From Streptomyces sp. WMMC500 (GTDB lineage Bacteria > Actinomycetota > Actinomycetes > Streptomycetales > Streptomycetaceae), in the NCBI RefSeq assembly GCF_027497195.1, contig NZ_CP114905.1, forward strand, positions 4,413,001 to 4,477,000: a stretch of DNA of 64,000 bases, written 5' to 3'. The notes beneath the pieces are model-generated. The model saw nothing but the letters and a program-made list of their open reading frames with translations. It searched no databases and was not told the DNA's origin. Positions 1 to 8,100 of the stretch are shown piece by piece. How positions within the stretch are numbered: the stretch's first letter is position 1; the number at the start of each line of letters is the position of its first letter. A program made the translations under genes and the position numbers.

Positions 1-613
1 TGCCCGCCTCCGCCTCGTACAACTGCACGGCCACGGACGTGCCGTCGAAGACGCGGTGGCCGTCGAGCTGCCAGACCCCGCCGCCGCCGGGGGCCGGCGC
101 GGTGGGCGAGAGGAAGGACGTGGACCAGGTGACGTCGAGCGCGCGGGCGGTGGCCAGGGAGGCGTCGTCGGGGAGGCGGGGGGTGGTGAACGTGCGCGTG
201 GGCGCCGGGCCGAGGAGCGCGTCGACGTCGATGCCGAGCATGTGCTCCAGGACGGTGCCGGCGTTGCCGCGCGGTATCTGCTCCCCGGCGAGCCACCGCT
301 TGAAGGTGGTGCTGGAGATGGTGAGTCTGGCGAGCCGCGGGTCGCCGTACTCGGCGGCGGCCTTGCGCGCGGCGTGCGTGTAGTGGACCTCGAACGTCGA
401 GAATCTGGCCCAGCCGCGCTTGGCCAGCTCGACGCGGAGCAGCGTCGGCGGCGGGGGCGCGTGCCCGGGCTCCGGCTCCGGCTCCCGTGGGGCGTCCGGG
501 GTGTCCGGGGCGTTCGGGGCCTCGCCCGGGGGGACGCCCGGAGGGGCGCCCCGGGCGTCGTCGTCCGCGGGCTGCGGGGTGTGGCCGTCGGCGGGTGGTC
601 CCGTCGTGGTCAT
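1..613 (-). CDS. Helix-turn-helix regulator-like protein, 3' end outside the window
   Basis: An open frame of 204 codons starts at the ATG at 613 and runs leftward off the window without a stop. The first ~57 residues are rich in Pro, Ala, Asp and Glu and look disordered. Residues ~60-125 look like an XRE/Cro-type helix-turn-helix region, with TFKRWLAGEQIPRG as a plausible recognition segment, followed by a short conserved-looking core (WQLDGHRVFDGTSVAVQLYE) that is cut by the edge. GC-rich third positions support coding in this frame. It is divergent from the regulator at 821. The DNA-binding role is inferred from the motif only; the C-terminal domain cannot be seen, so no pathway is assigned. 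Confidence 0.7.
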   Translation of the reverse strand, partial: MTTTGPPADGHTPQPADDDARGAPPGVPPGEAPNAPDTPDAPREPEPEPGHAPPPPTLLRVELAKRGWARFSTFEVHYTHAARKAAAEYGDPRLARLTISSTTFKRWLAGEQIPRGNAGTVLEHMLGIDVDALLGPAPTRTFTTPRLPDDASLATARALDVTWSTSFLSPTAPAPGGGGVWQLDGHRVFDGTSVAVQLYEAEAG

Positions 614-820
614 GTATGCGCTACCTCGATCTGCCGGCTCAGACCGGAACTTTGCGCTCCGTAGCCTGCCTTCTGGCATGTGCCATGTGTAAGTTCCGAG
701 GGTGTGCAGAGCGTTCACCGCGACGGTGCGCATTAAATCGGGTGATCTTGCAGGTCGTTCGAGGGTCGTCCGGCGCAGAGCGGCCTGCGGGGGGCGCGCG
801 GCGGGCAATAATGCGCGTCC

Positions 821-2650
821 ATGACGCGAGGCAGGCCCACGACTCGGTTGACATTGACGGACCGAGAACTCCACTTCCTCGAACACCTGGTCGCACACAG
901 CGGCACCCCGGCGGCGAGACGGCTCCACTGCCGGATCGTGCTCGCGTGCGCGGCGGGGGAGTCGAACGGGGAAGTGGCGGCCCGGTTCGGGATCACCGCG
1001 GCGACGGTGTGCCGGTGGCGCAACCGGTTCGCCCGGGAGCGGCTGGCGGCGGTGCGGGCTGCCGGCGGCGGGCAGGGCGCGGCCGGGCAGGGCGCGGGCG
1101 CGGGGCGGGAGCCGGGGGAGTCGGCGGCGACCGGAGCAGGGGGCAGGTCACAGACCGGGGCGAGGGCGAAGCCGGGGTCGAAGGCGACGTCGAAGTCCAG
1201 ACCCGCGTCCCCGATCGCGTCCACGCCCGCGCCCGGGGCCGGGTCCGGGTCCGGGGCCACGTCCCGGGGCAGGTCCGGGGCCGGGCGCAGACCCGTTCCC
1301 GGCGAGTACGTGCGTGTCAACGTCCGGTTGGCCGCGCTCATGCGGGAGTCGGGGCTCACCCCGACCTCCCTCGCCGGCCAGGTACGGGAGCTGGGCCGGC
1401 GCCGCGGTCTCGAACTGCGCTGCACGCACACGTACGTCAAGCGCTGGCTGCGCGGCAGCTTCGGCCCCTCCGTCCCGCCCGAGCTGATCGCCGCCGTGTT
1501 CTCCCGCAGGCTCGGCCGGGACATCACCCCGGGCGACATCGCCGCCCCTGCCGGCCGCCGCCGGCTCCTCCCGGACGACCTCGGCCTCAGCGGCCCGTCG
1601 ACGCCCCACGGCGCCGTCCGCACCGCCGCCCGGCTCTGGGACTCCGACCCGCGCTACGCCCTCCCGCCGGTGTCCGCCGCCGCCCTGCGCGACTCCGTCC
1701 GCCGGTGGCGCGGCGCCACACCCCCCGCGCCGCCGCAGCGCGCCGTGGGCTCGTACCGCGTCGGACCGCACGACATCGCGAAGATCCACGCGCTGACCGA
1801 GCACCTCGCGATGCTCGACAACCGCTACGGCGGCGGCGCCGCCCGGTCGATCGCGATGACCCACCTGCGCACCGACGTGCTGCCGATGCTCGAAGGCAGC
1901 TACACGGGCGCGGTCGGCCGCAACCTGTTCCGCGCCGCGTCCCTCGTCACCCACCACACCGCCCACCTGCTGTACGACACCGGCCGGCACGGCGCGGCCA
2001 GGCGCTATCTGCGGCTCGCCCTCGACATGGCGTACCACGGCCACGACCGCGCGTTCGCCGCCAAGATCCTCGGCACCCTCGCCCACCAGGCGGTCCACCT
2101 CGGCGACTACCGCGAGGCCGTCGACCTCTCCGAGGCCGGCCTCGCCGAGCCCGGGCTGAGCCCCGCCGGCCGGGCCGTGCTGCACGCGATGGCCGCCCGC
2201 GCATACGCGCGGCTGCGCGACTCGCGGGCGAGCGCGATCTCCCTCTCGCACGCCGAGAGTTCCCTGTCCGCCGGCAGCCCCGCCCAGGAACCGGTCTGGC
2301 TGCGCTACTTCAGCGGCGCGGAGCTGCACGACGAGATCGCGCACTGCCTCGTCGACCTGCGGCAGGCGCGCGCCGCCCGGCCGCACGCGGAGCACGGGAT
2401 CGCGGCGCGCGGTGACCGGTACGCGCGCAGCATCGCGTTCACGCGCATCGTGCTGGCCACCGCGTGGCTCCAGCAGCGGGAGGTCGAGCACGCCTGCCAG
2501 GTCGCGACGGGCGCGCTGCGGGCGACGGAGGACATCCAGTCCGAGCGGGTGCGCGGCTATCTCGCCGGGTTCCGGGACCGGCTGCGGCCGTTCCGGAACG
2601 TGCCGGCGGCGCGGGAGTTCTCGTACAAGGCGGCGCGGCGGCTGCGGTGA
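821..2650 (+). CDS. NsdA-like TPR regulator with an extra N-terminal transposase-type HTH
   Basis: Predicted 609-residue regulator. Residues ~8-73 contain RIVLACAAGESNGEVAARFGI, which resembles the helix-turn-helix at the N-terminus of IS630-type transposases. A Gly/Ala/Ser-rich linker follows (~75-160). Residues ~165-245 form a second DNA-binding-type region (VNVRLAALMRESGLTPTSLAG, then THTYVKRWLRG) of the sort found in NsdA-like Streptomyces developmental regulators. Residues ~300-600 are helical TPR-like repeats. There is no clear Shine-Dalgarno site, but CAATAAT at 806-812 could be a -10 box for a leaderless transcript beginning near the ATG. No transposase catalytic domain is present. 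Family membership is judged from motifs; a later start that drops the first domain cannot be excluded. Confidence 0.75.
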   Translation: MTRGRPTTRLTLTDRELHFLEHLVAHSGTPAARRLHCRIVLACAAGESNGEVAARFGITAATVCRWRNRFARERLAAVRAAGGGQGAAGQGAGAGREPGESAATGAGGRSQTGARAKPGSKATSKSRPASPIASTPAPGAGSGSGATSRGRSGAGRRPVPGEYVRVNVRLAALMRESGLTPTSLAGQVRELGRRRGLELRCTHTYVKRWLRGSFGPSVPPELIAAVFSRRLGRDITPGDIAAPAGRRRLLPDDLGLSGPSTPHGAVRTAARLWDSDPRYALPPVSAAALRDSVRRWRGATPPAPPQRAVGSYRVGPHDIAKIHALTEHLAMLDNRYGGGAARSIAMTHLRTDVLPMLEGSYTGAVGRNLFRAASLVTHHTAHLLYDTGRHGAARRYLRLALDMAYHGHDRAFAAKILGTLAHQAVHLGDYREAVDLSEAGLAEPGLSPAGRAVLHAMAARAYARLRDSRASAISLSHAESSLSAGSPAQEPVWLRYFSGAELHDEIAHCLVDLRQARAARPHAEHGIAARGDRYARSIAFTRIVLATAWLQQREVEHACQVATGALRATEDIQSERVRGYLAGFRDRLRPFRNVPAAREFSYKAARRLR

Positions 2651-2672
2651 CGGTGCGGCGCGGGGGGCCGGC

Positions 2673-3860
2673 TCAGCGGCGGACGAACCGGGCGGGCCGG
2701 TACGGCGCCAGCTCCGGCGCCTCCCGGCCGGTCAGCAACTCCCGCGCCACCAGCTCCCCCAGCCGCAGGGACAGCGTCATGCCGCTGTGCGTCACGACCG
2801 TGTACAGCCCCTCGGCCTCGGCGTGCGGCCCCACGATGGAGTTGTCGTCCGGCGGCAGCGGGCGCGTGCACACCCGGGCGGCGACGAGCCCCGCCGTCCG
2901 GGCGACGGCGGGCAGCATGTCGCGGGCGCGGGCGTGGAGTTCGCGGGCGAGCGCGGTGACGCGGTCGGCGGGCGTGTGCCGGTCCACCTCGTCGTTGAGG
3001 TCCAGCGCCTCCAGGTAGACGCGCCCGCCGGCGAGCGGCCGGGCGTGCAGGCGCGGGCTGAGCACCATGCGGGTCAGCGGCGGTCCGGCGTCCGCGCCCG
3101 GCCGGAGGTGGGCCAGCAGCGTCGGCGCCTCGGACCCCGGCGCGTCGCCGGGCACCAGCGGCACGTACGCGCCGGCCAGCGCGGCGACCGCGGGCGTACG
3201 CCACCCGGCGCAGCACACCGCGACGTCCGCCGGCACCGTCTCGCCCCCGGCGCACCGCACGCCGCGCACCCGGCCGCCGGCGGTGTCGACGGCCACGACG
3301 CGGGCGTCCTCGCCGGTACGGACGTGGACGCCGCGGGCGCGGGCGGTCGCGAGGAGGTGGGCGACGAGCGGCTGCGGGTCGACGGCGGCCTCGTCGGGGA
3401 AGTACGCCACCCGGGCGGCGTCCTCGATGCGCAGCGCGGGCTCCAGCTCCCGGGCGCGCGTCACGGGGATCCACTCCGCCGCGTACCCCCAGTCCTTGAG
3501 CCGCGCGACGGTCCGGCGGAGCTGGTCGAGCCCCTCCCCGCCGGAGGCCCACCGCAGGGCACCGCCGGGCCGGTACCAGCCGGGTCCCGCGCCCTCGCCC
3601 CGGCCGTACGCCGCCGGGCCGGTCCGCCGCGCGAGGGCGGCGTGGGCGCGCATGCCCGAGACCGCCAGCTCGTGGTAGTGCCGCGGGGACTTGGAGTGGG
3701 CGTTGATCCAGGCCATGGAGCTGGCCGTGGTCCCCGCCCCCGGCTCGCCGCCGTCGAGCAGCCACACCTGCGCGGGTCTGCCGCCGCCCGTCTCCCCGTC
3801 CCCGAGTTGCGCCGCCAGCGCCGTACCGATCACGCCTGCACCGATCACCACAATGCGCAC
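2673..3860 (-). CDS. FAD-dependent amino-acid-oxidase-family (DAO) oxidoreductase
   Basis: A 395-residue flavoprotein. The N-terminus VRIVVIGAGVIGTALAAQL is a dinucleotide-binding fold with GxGxxG. The C-terminal DDNSIVGPHAEAEGLYTVV and HSGMTLSLRLGELVARELL match the closing FAD-binding part of DadA/glycine-oxidase-type enzymes, which oxidise an amine or amino acid to an imine with O2 or a membrane acceptor. I chose the GTG at 3860 because the Rossmann fold starts there and GGGGGCGA lies just upstream; the GTG at 3890 would add ten residues. It is divergent from a RidA gene, whose family hydrolyses 2-imino acids, the product of such an oxidase. The substrate is unknown. The convergent neighbour ends 22 bp away. 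Confidence 0.82.
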   Translation of the reverse strand: MRIVVIGAGVIGTALAAQLGDGETGGGRPAQVWLLDGGEPGAGTTASSMAWINAHSKSPRHYHELAVSGMRAHAALARRTGPAAYGRGEGAGPGWYRPGGALRWASGGEGLDQLRRTVARLKDWGYAAEWIPVTRARELEPALRIEDAARVAYFPDEAAVDPQPLVAHLLATARARGVHVRTGEDARVVAVDTAGGRVRGVRCAGGETVPADVAVCCAGWRTPAVAALAGAYVPLVPGDAPGSEAPTLLAHLRPGADAGPPLTRMVLSPRLHARPLAGGRVYLEALDLNDEVDRHTPADRVTALARELHARARDMLPAVARTAGLVAARVCTRPLPPDDNSIVGPHAEAEGLYTVVTHSGMTLSLRLGELVARELLTGREAPELAPYRPARFVRR

Positions 3861-4064
3861 GATGGATTCGCCCCCGTTTCGCTCGTGCACGTCGTCTTTT
3901 CCAGGTTGCCACCGAGAGGCCCGTGGCGCGGGAATGGAAGATGACGTGTCCGGATATCACCCGTGGCGGGAAGGAAGGTGAGGTTCGCGCGGAAGGTAGT
4001 TTCGAGATCGCGACGAATGGACGAACGGATGACTGGACGAACGACCGAGGAACGGAGCAGGCCC

Positions 4065-4475
4065 ATGAAGCAGCACATCGTCCGACCGGAGGGATCCCCG
4101 CCGGTCAACGGCTACAGCCACGCGGTGACGTTCACCGGCACGATGGTCGCCGTCTCCGGTCAGGTCCCGCTGGACGCCGCCGGCAGCCCGGTGGGCGAGG
4201 ACGACGCGGAGGCGCAGGTGCGCCAGGTCTTCGCGAACCTCACGCGGGCGCTGGAGGCGGCCGGTTCGGGCCTGGAGCACGTGGTGAAGCTGACGGTCTA
4301 CCTGACGGACCTCGCCGACCTGCCGGCGTTCCGCCGCGTACGGGACGAACTGCAGAACCCGGCGCTGCCGCCGGCGAGCTCGCTGGTGCAGGTGGCGGGG
4401 CTGGTGCGGCCGGAGTTCCGGGTGGAGGTGGACGCGCTGGCGGTGGTGCCGGGGGAGACGGGGGGCGTGGGGTGA
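4065..4475 (+). CDS. ridA: RidA/YjgF/UK114 family imine deaminase
   Basis: A 136-residue protein of normal RidA length. Family features: NGYSHAVTFTGTMVAVSGQVPLD near the start, the mid-protein helix-strand with HVVKLTVYLTDLADLP, and a late Arg (GLVRPEFRVEVDALAV) corresponding to the conserved active-site strand. RidA proteins are cytosolic trimers that hydrolyse reactive enamine/imine intermediates to keto acids and ammonia. The ATG at 4065 follows GGAGCAGG at about 4054-4061; earlier in-frame starts read basic, low-complexity sequence unlike the family. The divergent DAO-type oxidase next door is a plausible source of imine substrate. This is an inference from adjacency. Confidence 0.9.
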   Translation: MKQHIVRPEGSPPVNGYSHAVTFTGTMVAVSGQVPLDAAGSPVGEDDAEAQVRQVFANLTRALEAAGSGLEHVVKLTVYLTDLADLPAFRRVRDELQNPALPPASSLVQVAGLVRPEFRVEVDALAVVPGETGGVG

Positions 4476-4503
4476 GGCTCGGGCGGTACGGGCTGTTTGG
4501 GCC

Positions 4504-4548
4504 GTGCGGGTCGTGCGGGTCGTGCGGGTCGTGCGGGTCGTGCGGGCT
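4504..4548. repeat. 9-bp tandem repeat in the ridA to sigma-factor spacer
   Basis: Four exact copies of GTGCGGGTC are followed by a fifth with two changes (GTGCGGGCT), and similar GC-rich words continue to about 4590. The array sits downstream of the RidA stop and upstream of the ECF sigma start. No stem-loop is obvious. It may be a slippage-prone simple repeat with no function. Confidence 0.85.
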
Positions 4549-4657
4549 GTCCGTGCCGTACGGGCTCTCCGTGCCGTCCGGCCCGTGCGGTCGAACGTTC
4601 CGGGTCCTTGCTCCGTCATAGCCGTGACATGCCGTGGGCACGTAGGGAGGGGATGCG

Positions 4658-5179
4658 ATGGCAGTCCGCCGCAGACCGGCGCACGACGCGGGCCCCGCGC
4701 TGTCCGCCGCCGACGCGAGCCGGGTCCGGGCGGTGCTCGCGCTCGGCGGCGTGCCGTTCGGCGAACTCGACGACGGCGTGCAGCAGGTGCAGCTCAAGCT
4801 GCTGGAACAGCAGACGAGCCCGGACCGCCCCCCGGTCCGCAACCCGGCCGCCTGGGCGGCGGCCGTCGCCTCGCGCGTAGCCGCGGACTGGCACCGCGGC
4901 CGCACCCGCGACGCGGGCCTGCGCGACCGCCTGGCCGCCCGCTGGACCCGCCCGGCGGAACACCCCGAGGACGCGCGGCTGCTCGCCCTGGCGGTGGCGG
5001 AGGGCCTGGAGGAACTGCCGCCCGGCCAGCGCCAGGTGGTGGTGCTGCGCTACTACGCGGACCTGCCGGTGAAGGACATCGCGGCGGCGCTGGACATCCC
5101 GGAGGGCACGGTCAAGAGCCGCCTGCACGGGGCGGCGGCGGTGCTGCGCACGCGGCTGCGGGAGAGGGAGGTGGAGTGA
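4658..5179 (+). CDS. ECF-type RNA polymerase sigma factor
   Basis: A 173-residue sigma-70-family factor. Region 2 is the segment FGELDDGVQQVQLKLLEQQ to AAWAAAVASRVAADWHRGRTRD, and region 4 is LEELPPGQRQVVVLRYYADLPVKDIAAALDIPEGTVKSRL, the helix-turn-helix that reads the -35 element. A GGGAGG Shine-Dalgarno site lies at 4646-4651. The next gene begins 1 bp after the stop and encodes a single-pass membrane protein, so the two are almost certainly cotranscribed and the partner may be the cognate anti-sigma factor. The regulon is unknown. No C-terminal extension is present, in contrast to the ECF41 factor at 23555. Confidence 0.88.
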   Translation: MAVRRRPAHDAGPALSAADASRVRAVLALGGVPFGELDDGVQQVQLKLLEQQTSPDRPPVRNPAAWAAAVASRVAADWHRGRTRDAGLRDRLAARWTRPAEHPEDARLLALAVAEGLEELPPGQRQVVVLRYYADLPVKDIAAALDIPEGTVKSRLHGAAAVLRTRLREREVE

Positions 5180-5180
5180 G

Positions 5181-5888
5181 GTGCCGGGTCTGACGGAGGC
5201 GGAGGAGGAGCGGCTGCGGAGGGCGCTGGGGGTGATCGCGGCGGAGGCGGTGCGGAAGGACGTGCCGGAGGCCGTGGCGGGGGCCGTACCGGCCGTATCG
5301 GGCGCCGTACCGCGCGAGGAGAGGGCCCGGACCGAGCCGTCGCCGGCGGTGCGCCGCGTGCGCAGGGCCCTGGCGGCGGCGGTGAGCGCGGCGGCGGTGG
5401 TGGCGTTCGCGTTGCTCTCGTACACGACGCTCAGCGGCGCGGGGACCGACCGGATGGACAAGGCCGGGGAAGGGGACGACGGCGCGGACGGTCAGGGGCT
5501 GACGCTCCTGGAGAACGCCGCGTGTACGAAGCGCCTGCTGGAGGGCACGGTGGCGGACGTCGAGCAGGTCCCCCACCCGCCGGAGGGGTTCCCGTGGGTG
5601 GAGGTCACGCTGGCCGACGTGCGCTGGCACCTGCCCCCGTCGGCGGAGAGGCGCGTGACGGTCCGTATCCCGGACCCGGTGGAGTGGAACGACGAGAAGC
5701 CCTTCGCCCGCGGCGAGCCGCTGCTGGTGGAGGACCTGGGCCGGGACGACATCATGTACTACCGGGGTGCGCGCGGTGGGGCTTCGCAGGACCTGGAGAA
5801 GGTCCGCGGGGAGCGGCTGCGGGCGCTGAACAGGGCGCAGGAGGAGGACGTGAGGTGCCCGTCGTTCTGGGTGAACCGGGACGGCTGA
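5181..5888 (+). CDS. Single-pass membrane protein, possible anti-sigma factor
   Basis: A 235-residue protein starting at the GTG 1 bp after the sigma stop, so translational coupling is likely. Residues 1-60 are charged and cytosolic in character, residues ~62-82 form one hydrophobic segment (ALAAAVSAAAVVAFALLSY), and the remainder is probably extracytoplasmic with a Cys pair (AACTKRLLEG, VRCPSFW). This layout and the operon position fit an anti-sigma factor, but I see no HxxxCxxC zinc motif, so it is not a classical ZAS protein. The function is inferred from context only. Confidence 0.7.
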   Translation: MPGLTEAEEERLRRALGVIAAEAVRKDVPEAVAGAVPAVSGAVPREERARTEPSPAVRRVRRALAAAVSAAAVVAFALLSYTTLSGAGTDRMDKAGEGDDGADGQGLTLLENAACTKRLLEGTVADVEQVPHPPEGFPWVEVTLADVRWHLPPSAERRVTVRIPDPVEWNDEKPFARGEPLLVEDLGRDDIMYYRGARGGASQDLEKVRGERLRALNRAQEEDVRCPSFWVNRDG

Positions 5889-5894
5889 GGGGCC

Positions 5895-6380
5895 TCACCT
5901 TTCCGGCAGCGGCGCGTGTGTCCGCGCCGACGCGGGTGGCGGCACCTGCGCGGTGCAGGCGTCGGCGATGGCCCGGGTGTCCCAGTAGAACGGATGGACC
6001 TCGGTGATCTGTCCGTCCCTGACCGTGATGGTTTGCAGGATGGGGAAGGCGAGTTCACGGCCGGTCGCACGCGCGCGGGCACGGATCCGGGTCAGGACGA
6101 CCGCGGTCTCACCGGTGGCGAGGAACTCCTGCTCCACCATGTCGAACCTCTCCCAGACCTGCCCCATCGCGAGAAAGAAGCGCGTCATGCCGTCGTGCCC
6201 GCGCCATGTGCCGCCGTACGGCAGGGCATCCGCCTGATGCAACGCGACGTCCGGCGAGAAGAAGGGGGCGAGCGTGTCGAACGAAGCCTCGCCGGGGCCG
6301 CCGGCGGCGAGGTACTCCGCCTCGGCGGCGTACATGCCGGTGAGGACGGTCAGGGAGTCCGTGGTGGGTGGGGTCGTCAT
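5895..6380 (-). CDS. SnoaL-like / NTF2-fold protein
   Basis: A 161-residue protein with the NTF2-like cone-fold pattern: an N-terminal helix (LTGMYAAEAEYLAAG), FSPDVALHQADALPYGGTWRGHDGM, then strands ending in ILQTITVRDGQITEVHPFYWD. Such proteins include polyketide cyclases, ketosteroid isomerases and many orphan enzymes. The conserved pattern begins shortly after the ATG at 6380; longer frames would run antisense through the neighbouring TrmO gene. No obvious Shine-Dalgarno site precedes it. It ends head to head with the ECF membrane protein, 6 bp apart. The substrate is unknown. Confidence 0.75.
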   Translation of the reverse strand: MTTPPTTDSLTVLTGMYAAEAEYLAAGGPGEASFDTLAPFFSPDVALHQADALPYGGTWRGHDGMTRFFLAMGQVWERFDMVEQEFLATGETAVVLTRIRARARATGRELAFPILQTITVRDGQITEVHPFYWDTRAIADACTAQVPPPASARTHAPLPER

Positions 6381-6474
6381 GACGCCAGCATGCTCGGCGA
6401 GGGCGGTGGCCTGCTGGCGGAATTCGGACGTGACGTTGGGGGGAACTGGTGCGCGGCGGGGATAGCCTCTGGCC

Positions 6475-6951
6475 ATGCCGAGCTTCGAGATCACCCCGAT
6501 CGGTACGGTCAGGAACGACCGGACGGACGTCCAGCACACGGACAACTGGGGTGCCGTCCGCAGCACGATCACCGTCGACGAACGCTTCGGCGACGCGTGC
6601 CTTCAGGGGCTGGAGGGCTTCTCCCACGTGGAGGTCCTCTTCGTCTTCGACCGCTTCCCGGAAGCCGACGACGACAGCGCCTACCGCGAACCCCGCCCGT
6701 ACCGGGGCCGCTCGGACCTCCCGCCCATGGGCATCTTCGCGAGCCGCGGCCCCCGCAGGCCGAACCGGATCGGGGTGACGTCGTGCGCGATCGAGTCGGT
6801 GGAGGGGCGGGAGCTGACGGTGGTGGGTCTCGACGCGGTGTCGGGGACGCCGGTGATCGACCTGAAGCCGGCGATGGCGGAGTTCGGGGTGGTGGATGTC
6901 AGGCAGCCGGAGTGGGTGAGCCGGATGATGTCGGAGTACTTCCGGCCGTAG
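6475..6951 (+). CDS. trmO: TrmO-type tRNA methyltransferase (TsaA/YaeB family)
   Basis: A 158-residue protein with the TsaA-fold signature: ITPIGTVRNDR at the start, HVEVLFVFDRF, then GIFASRGPRRPNRIGVTSC, the S-adenosylmethionine-binding and catalytic loop, and a late VIDLKPAMAEF. In E. coli TrmO N6-methylates t6A37 in threonine tRNA. Length and motifs match single-domain actinobacterial members; the longer C-terminal extension of enteric TrmO is absent. It starts 94 bp from the divergent SnoaL-like gene. The tRNA substrate in this organism is inferred. Confidence 0.85.
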   Translation: MPSFEITPIGTVRNDRTDVQHTDNWGAVRSTITVDERFGDACLQGLEGFSHVEVLFVFDRFPEADDDSAYREPRPYRGRSDLPPMGIFASRGPRRPNRIGVTSCAIESVEGRELTVVGLDAVSGTPVIDLKPAMAEFGVVDVRQPEWVSRMMSEYFRP

Positions 6952-7091
6952 GGGGCGACGCGGCGCGATGGGGGCTCGGGATATCGGCGCCGGGGCGCGC
7001 TGTTCACCGCCCCTGCTGCCCGCTGACGGCTGACCGCGGCTGCCCGCTGTTCACCTGCCCCTGCTGCCCGATGCCCCCGCTTCCCGATTCC
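6952..7091. other. Non-coding spacer 5' of the inverted-repeat island
   Basis: No convincing gene. The stretch holds short repeated words such as CCCCTGCTGCCCG in two copies (7010-7070) and leads into the outer arm of the large inverted repeat. Confidence 0.5.
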
Positions 7092-7520
7092 CACTCCCCC
7101 TCACACCCACCCAAGGGTATGCGCCCGCTCTGACAACACACCGGCGACCGTCGGCCACAAGCCCGCATCGAACGGGTCGGCCTGCACCGTCGCGAGCCCG
7201 AACCGATCTCGGCGAGCCGGACAGCATCTACGGATCGGCCTGCACCGTCGGATGAGCCGGTGGACGGGGGGTCGGCGAAGGGAAAAGGGCCTACGCCAGG
7301 GCACCCCCCGGGCCACCCCGCACTTGAATTGTGCGGGCCTCCGTCCGCCGTCAAGGGCGTCCCCTCCGCTTCGCTCCGGGAACGTCGCTACGCGATGGGC
7401 TGCGCCCACCCTTGACGGCGGACTCCGGCCCGTAAAAGACCGGCAGCTAAGGGTGGCCCGGGGGGAGCGGGCACCCTACTGCCGAAACTACGAAGGGGAA
7501 CCCCGACCACGGGGGCCGGA
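7092..7520 (+). repeat. Left copy of a ~430-bp element present in inverted orientation at 8794-9196
   Basis: Two segments match the right copy. The outer part 7092-7137 pairs with 9151-9196 with one mismatch in 46 bp. The inner part 7255-7520 pairs with 8794-9059 without any gap, and 7342-7520 (179 bp) is identical. The stretch between them (7138-7254) is diverged and contains TCGGCCTGCACCGTCG twice. Inside the inner part, GTCCGCCGTCAAGGG (7343-7357) and its perfect complement (7409-7423) can form a 15-bp stem around a 51-nt loop. No transposase or other credible gene is encoded. It could be a repeated intergenic element or a structured RNA; neither is proven. Confidence 0.9.
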
Positions 7521-7707
7521 ACGCCCGAGCCGGGCCCACCCCCATCGCCGCCCCCCCCGGCGGACGGAGGACGAAACCCGAGACGGCCGCTGCCCGACCG
7601 CGGACGCTGCGGGTAGGGGGTGGGGCCGGGCACTGATGTCGCGGAGGGCTCGTACCGCGGGGTGGCAGGCCGGCATGGGGTGCATCCGGCGGAGAAATCC
7701 GGCCGTT

Positions 7708-8004
7708 ACTCGCGGTAACACCACCCGATCCAGGCCGAATCAGGCCCCGAAGCCCGACTTTTGCCGCCCCAGGCGCCCCACCCCGCCCCGGCCGCCCGGA
7801 ATGCGCGCCACCGGCCCGAACTCGCCGTAACCGGCCCTTCAAACCCGGCCACATCGCCCTCGGGGGCCGAGTTTTGCCCCTCCAGGAGCGCCCGCCCACC
7901 CCCCGGATGAACGTAACCGGTACAAACTCGCGGTAATCCCCTGCACAAACGTAGGCAAAACGCCCACACGAGCAGACTTTTGCCCAACGACACGCACCCG
8001 CCCC
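7708..8004. repeat. Three degenerate ~110-bp direct repeats
   Basis: Each unit contains ACTCGCGGTAA or a one-base variant (7708, 7820, 7926) followed 49-50 bp later by GACTTTTGCC or a close variant (7756, 7869, 7975) and then a C-rich tail. Units repeat every 106-112 bp. On the minus strand each reads GGCAAAAGTC, ~40 bp, then GTTACCGCGAGT; in unit 1 the latter is part of the inverted repeat GTTACCGCGAGTAAC. The array lies between the left element copy and the SnoaL-like gene at 8101. The intervening sequence is unrelated enough that this is not a simple tandem duplication. Confidence 0.75.
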
Positions 8005-8100
8005 GGCCTTACCCCGGAGGTAATCGCCTCGGGCCGGCTACGCGGGCAAGCTGGCTGGCCTCTCCGCGTAGACGACACGCGGACAACGCGAAGGGCAACC

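Noticed and set aside
674..685. TGGCA-TG-TGCCA palindrome between the first two genes
   Set aside because: Only five bases per arm, which is weak in isolation; not listed as an operator.
1148..2491. 447-codon minus-strand frame inside the NsdA-like gene
   Set aside because: Antisense shadow; the plus frame has two DNA-binding regions and normal codon bias.
4504..4548. CRISPR-like array
   Set aside because: Repeat unit is 9 bp with no spacers and no cas genes; it is a simple tandem repeat.
6381..6572. Longer start for the SnoaL-like gene at 5895
   Set aside because: The extension would run antisense through the 5' part of trmO and does not match the NTF2 fold.
7252..7830. Reading frames inside the inverted-repeat element
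   Set aside because: Translations are Arg/Pro-rich and carry no domain. Similarity between the two copies is at DNA level and includes non-coding stems, so protein coding is not the reason for conservation.
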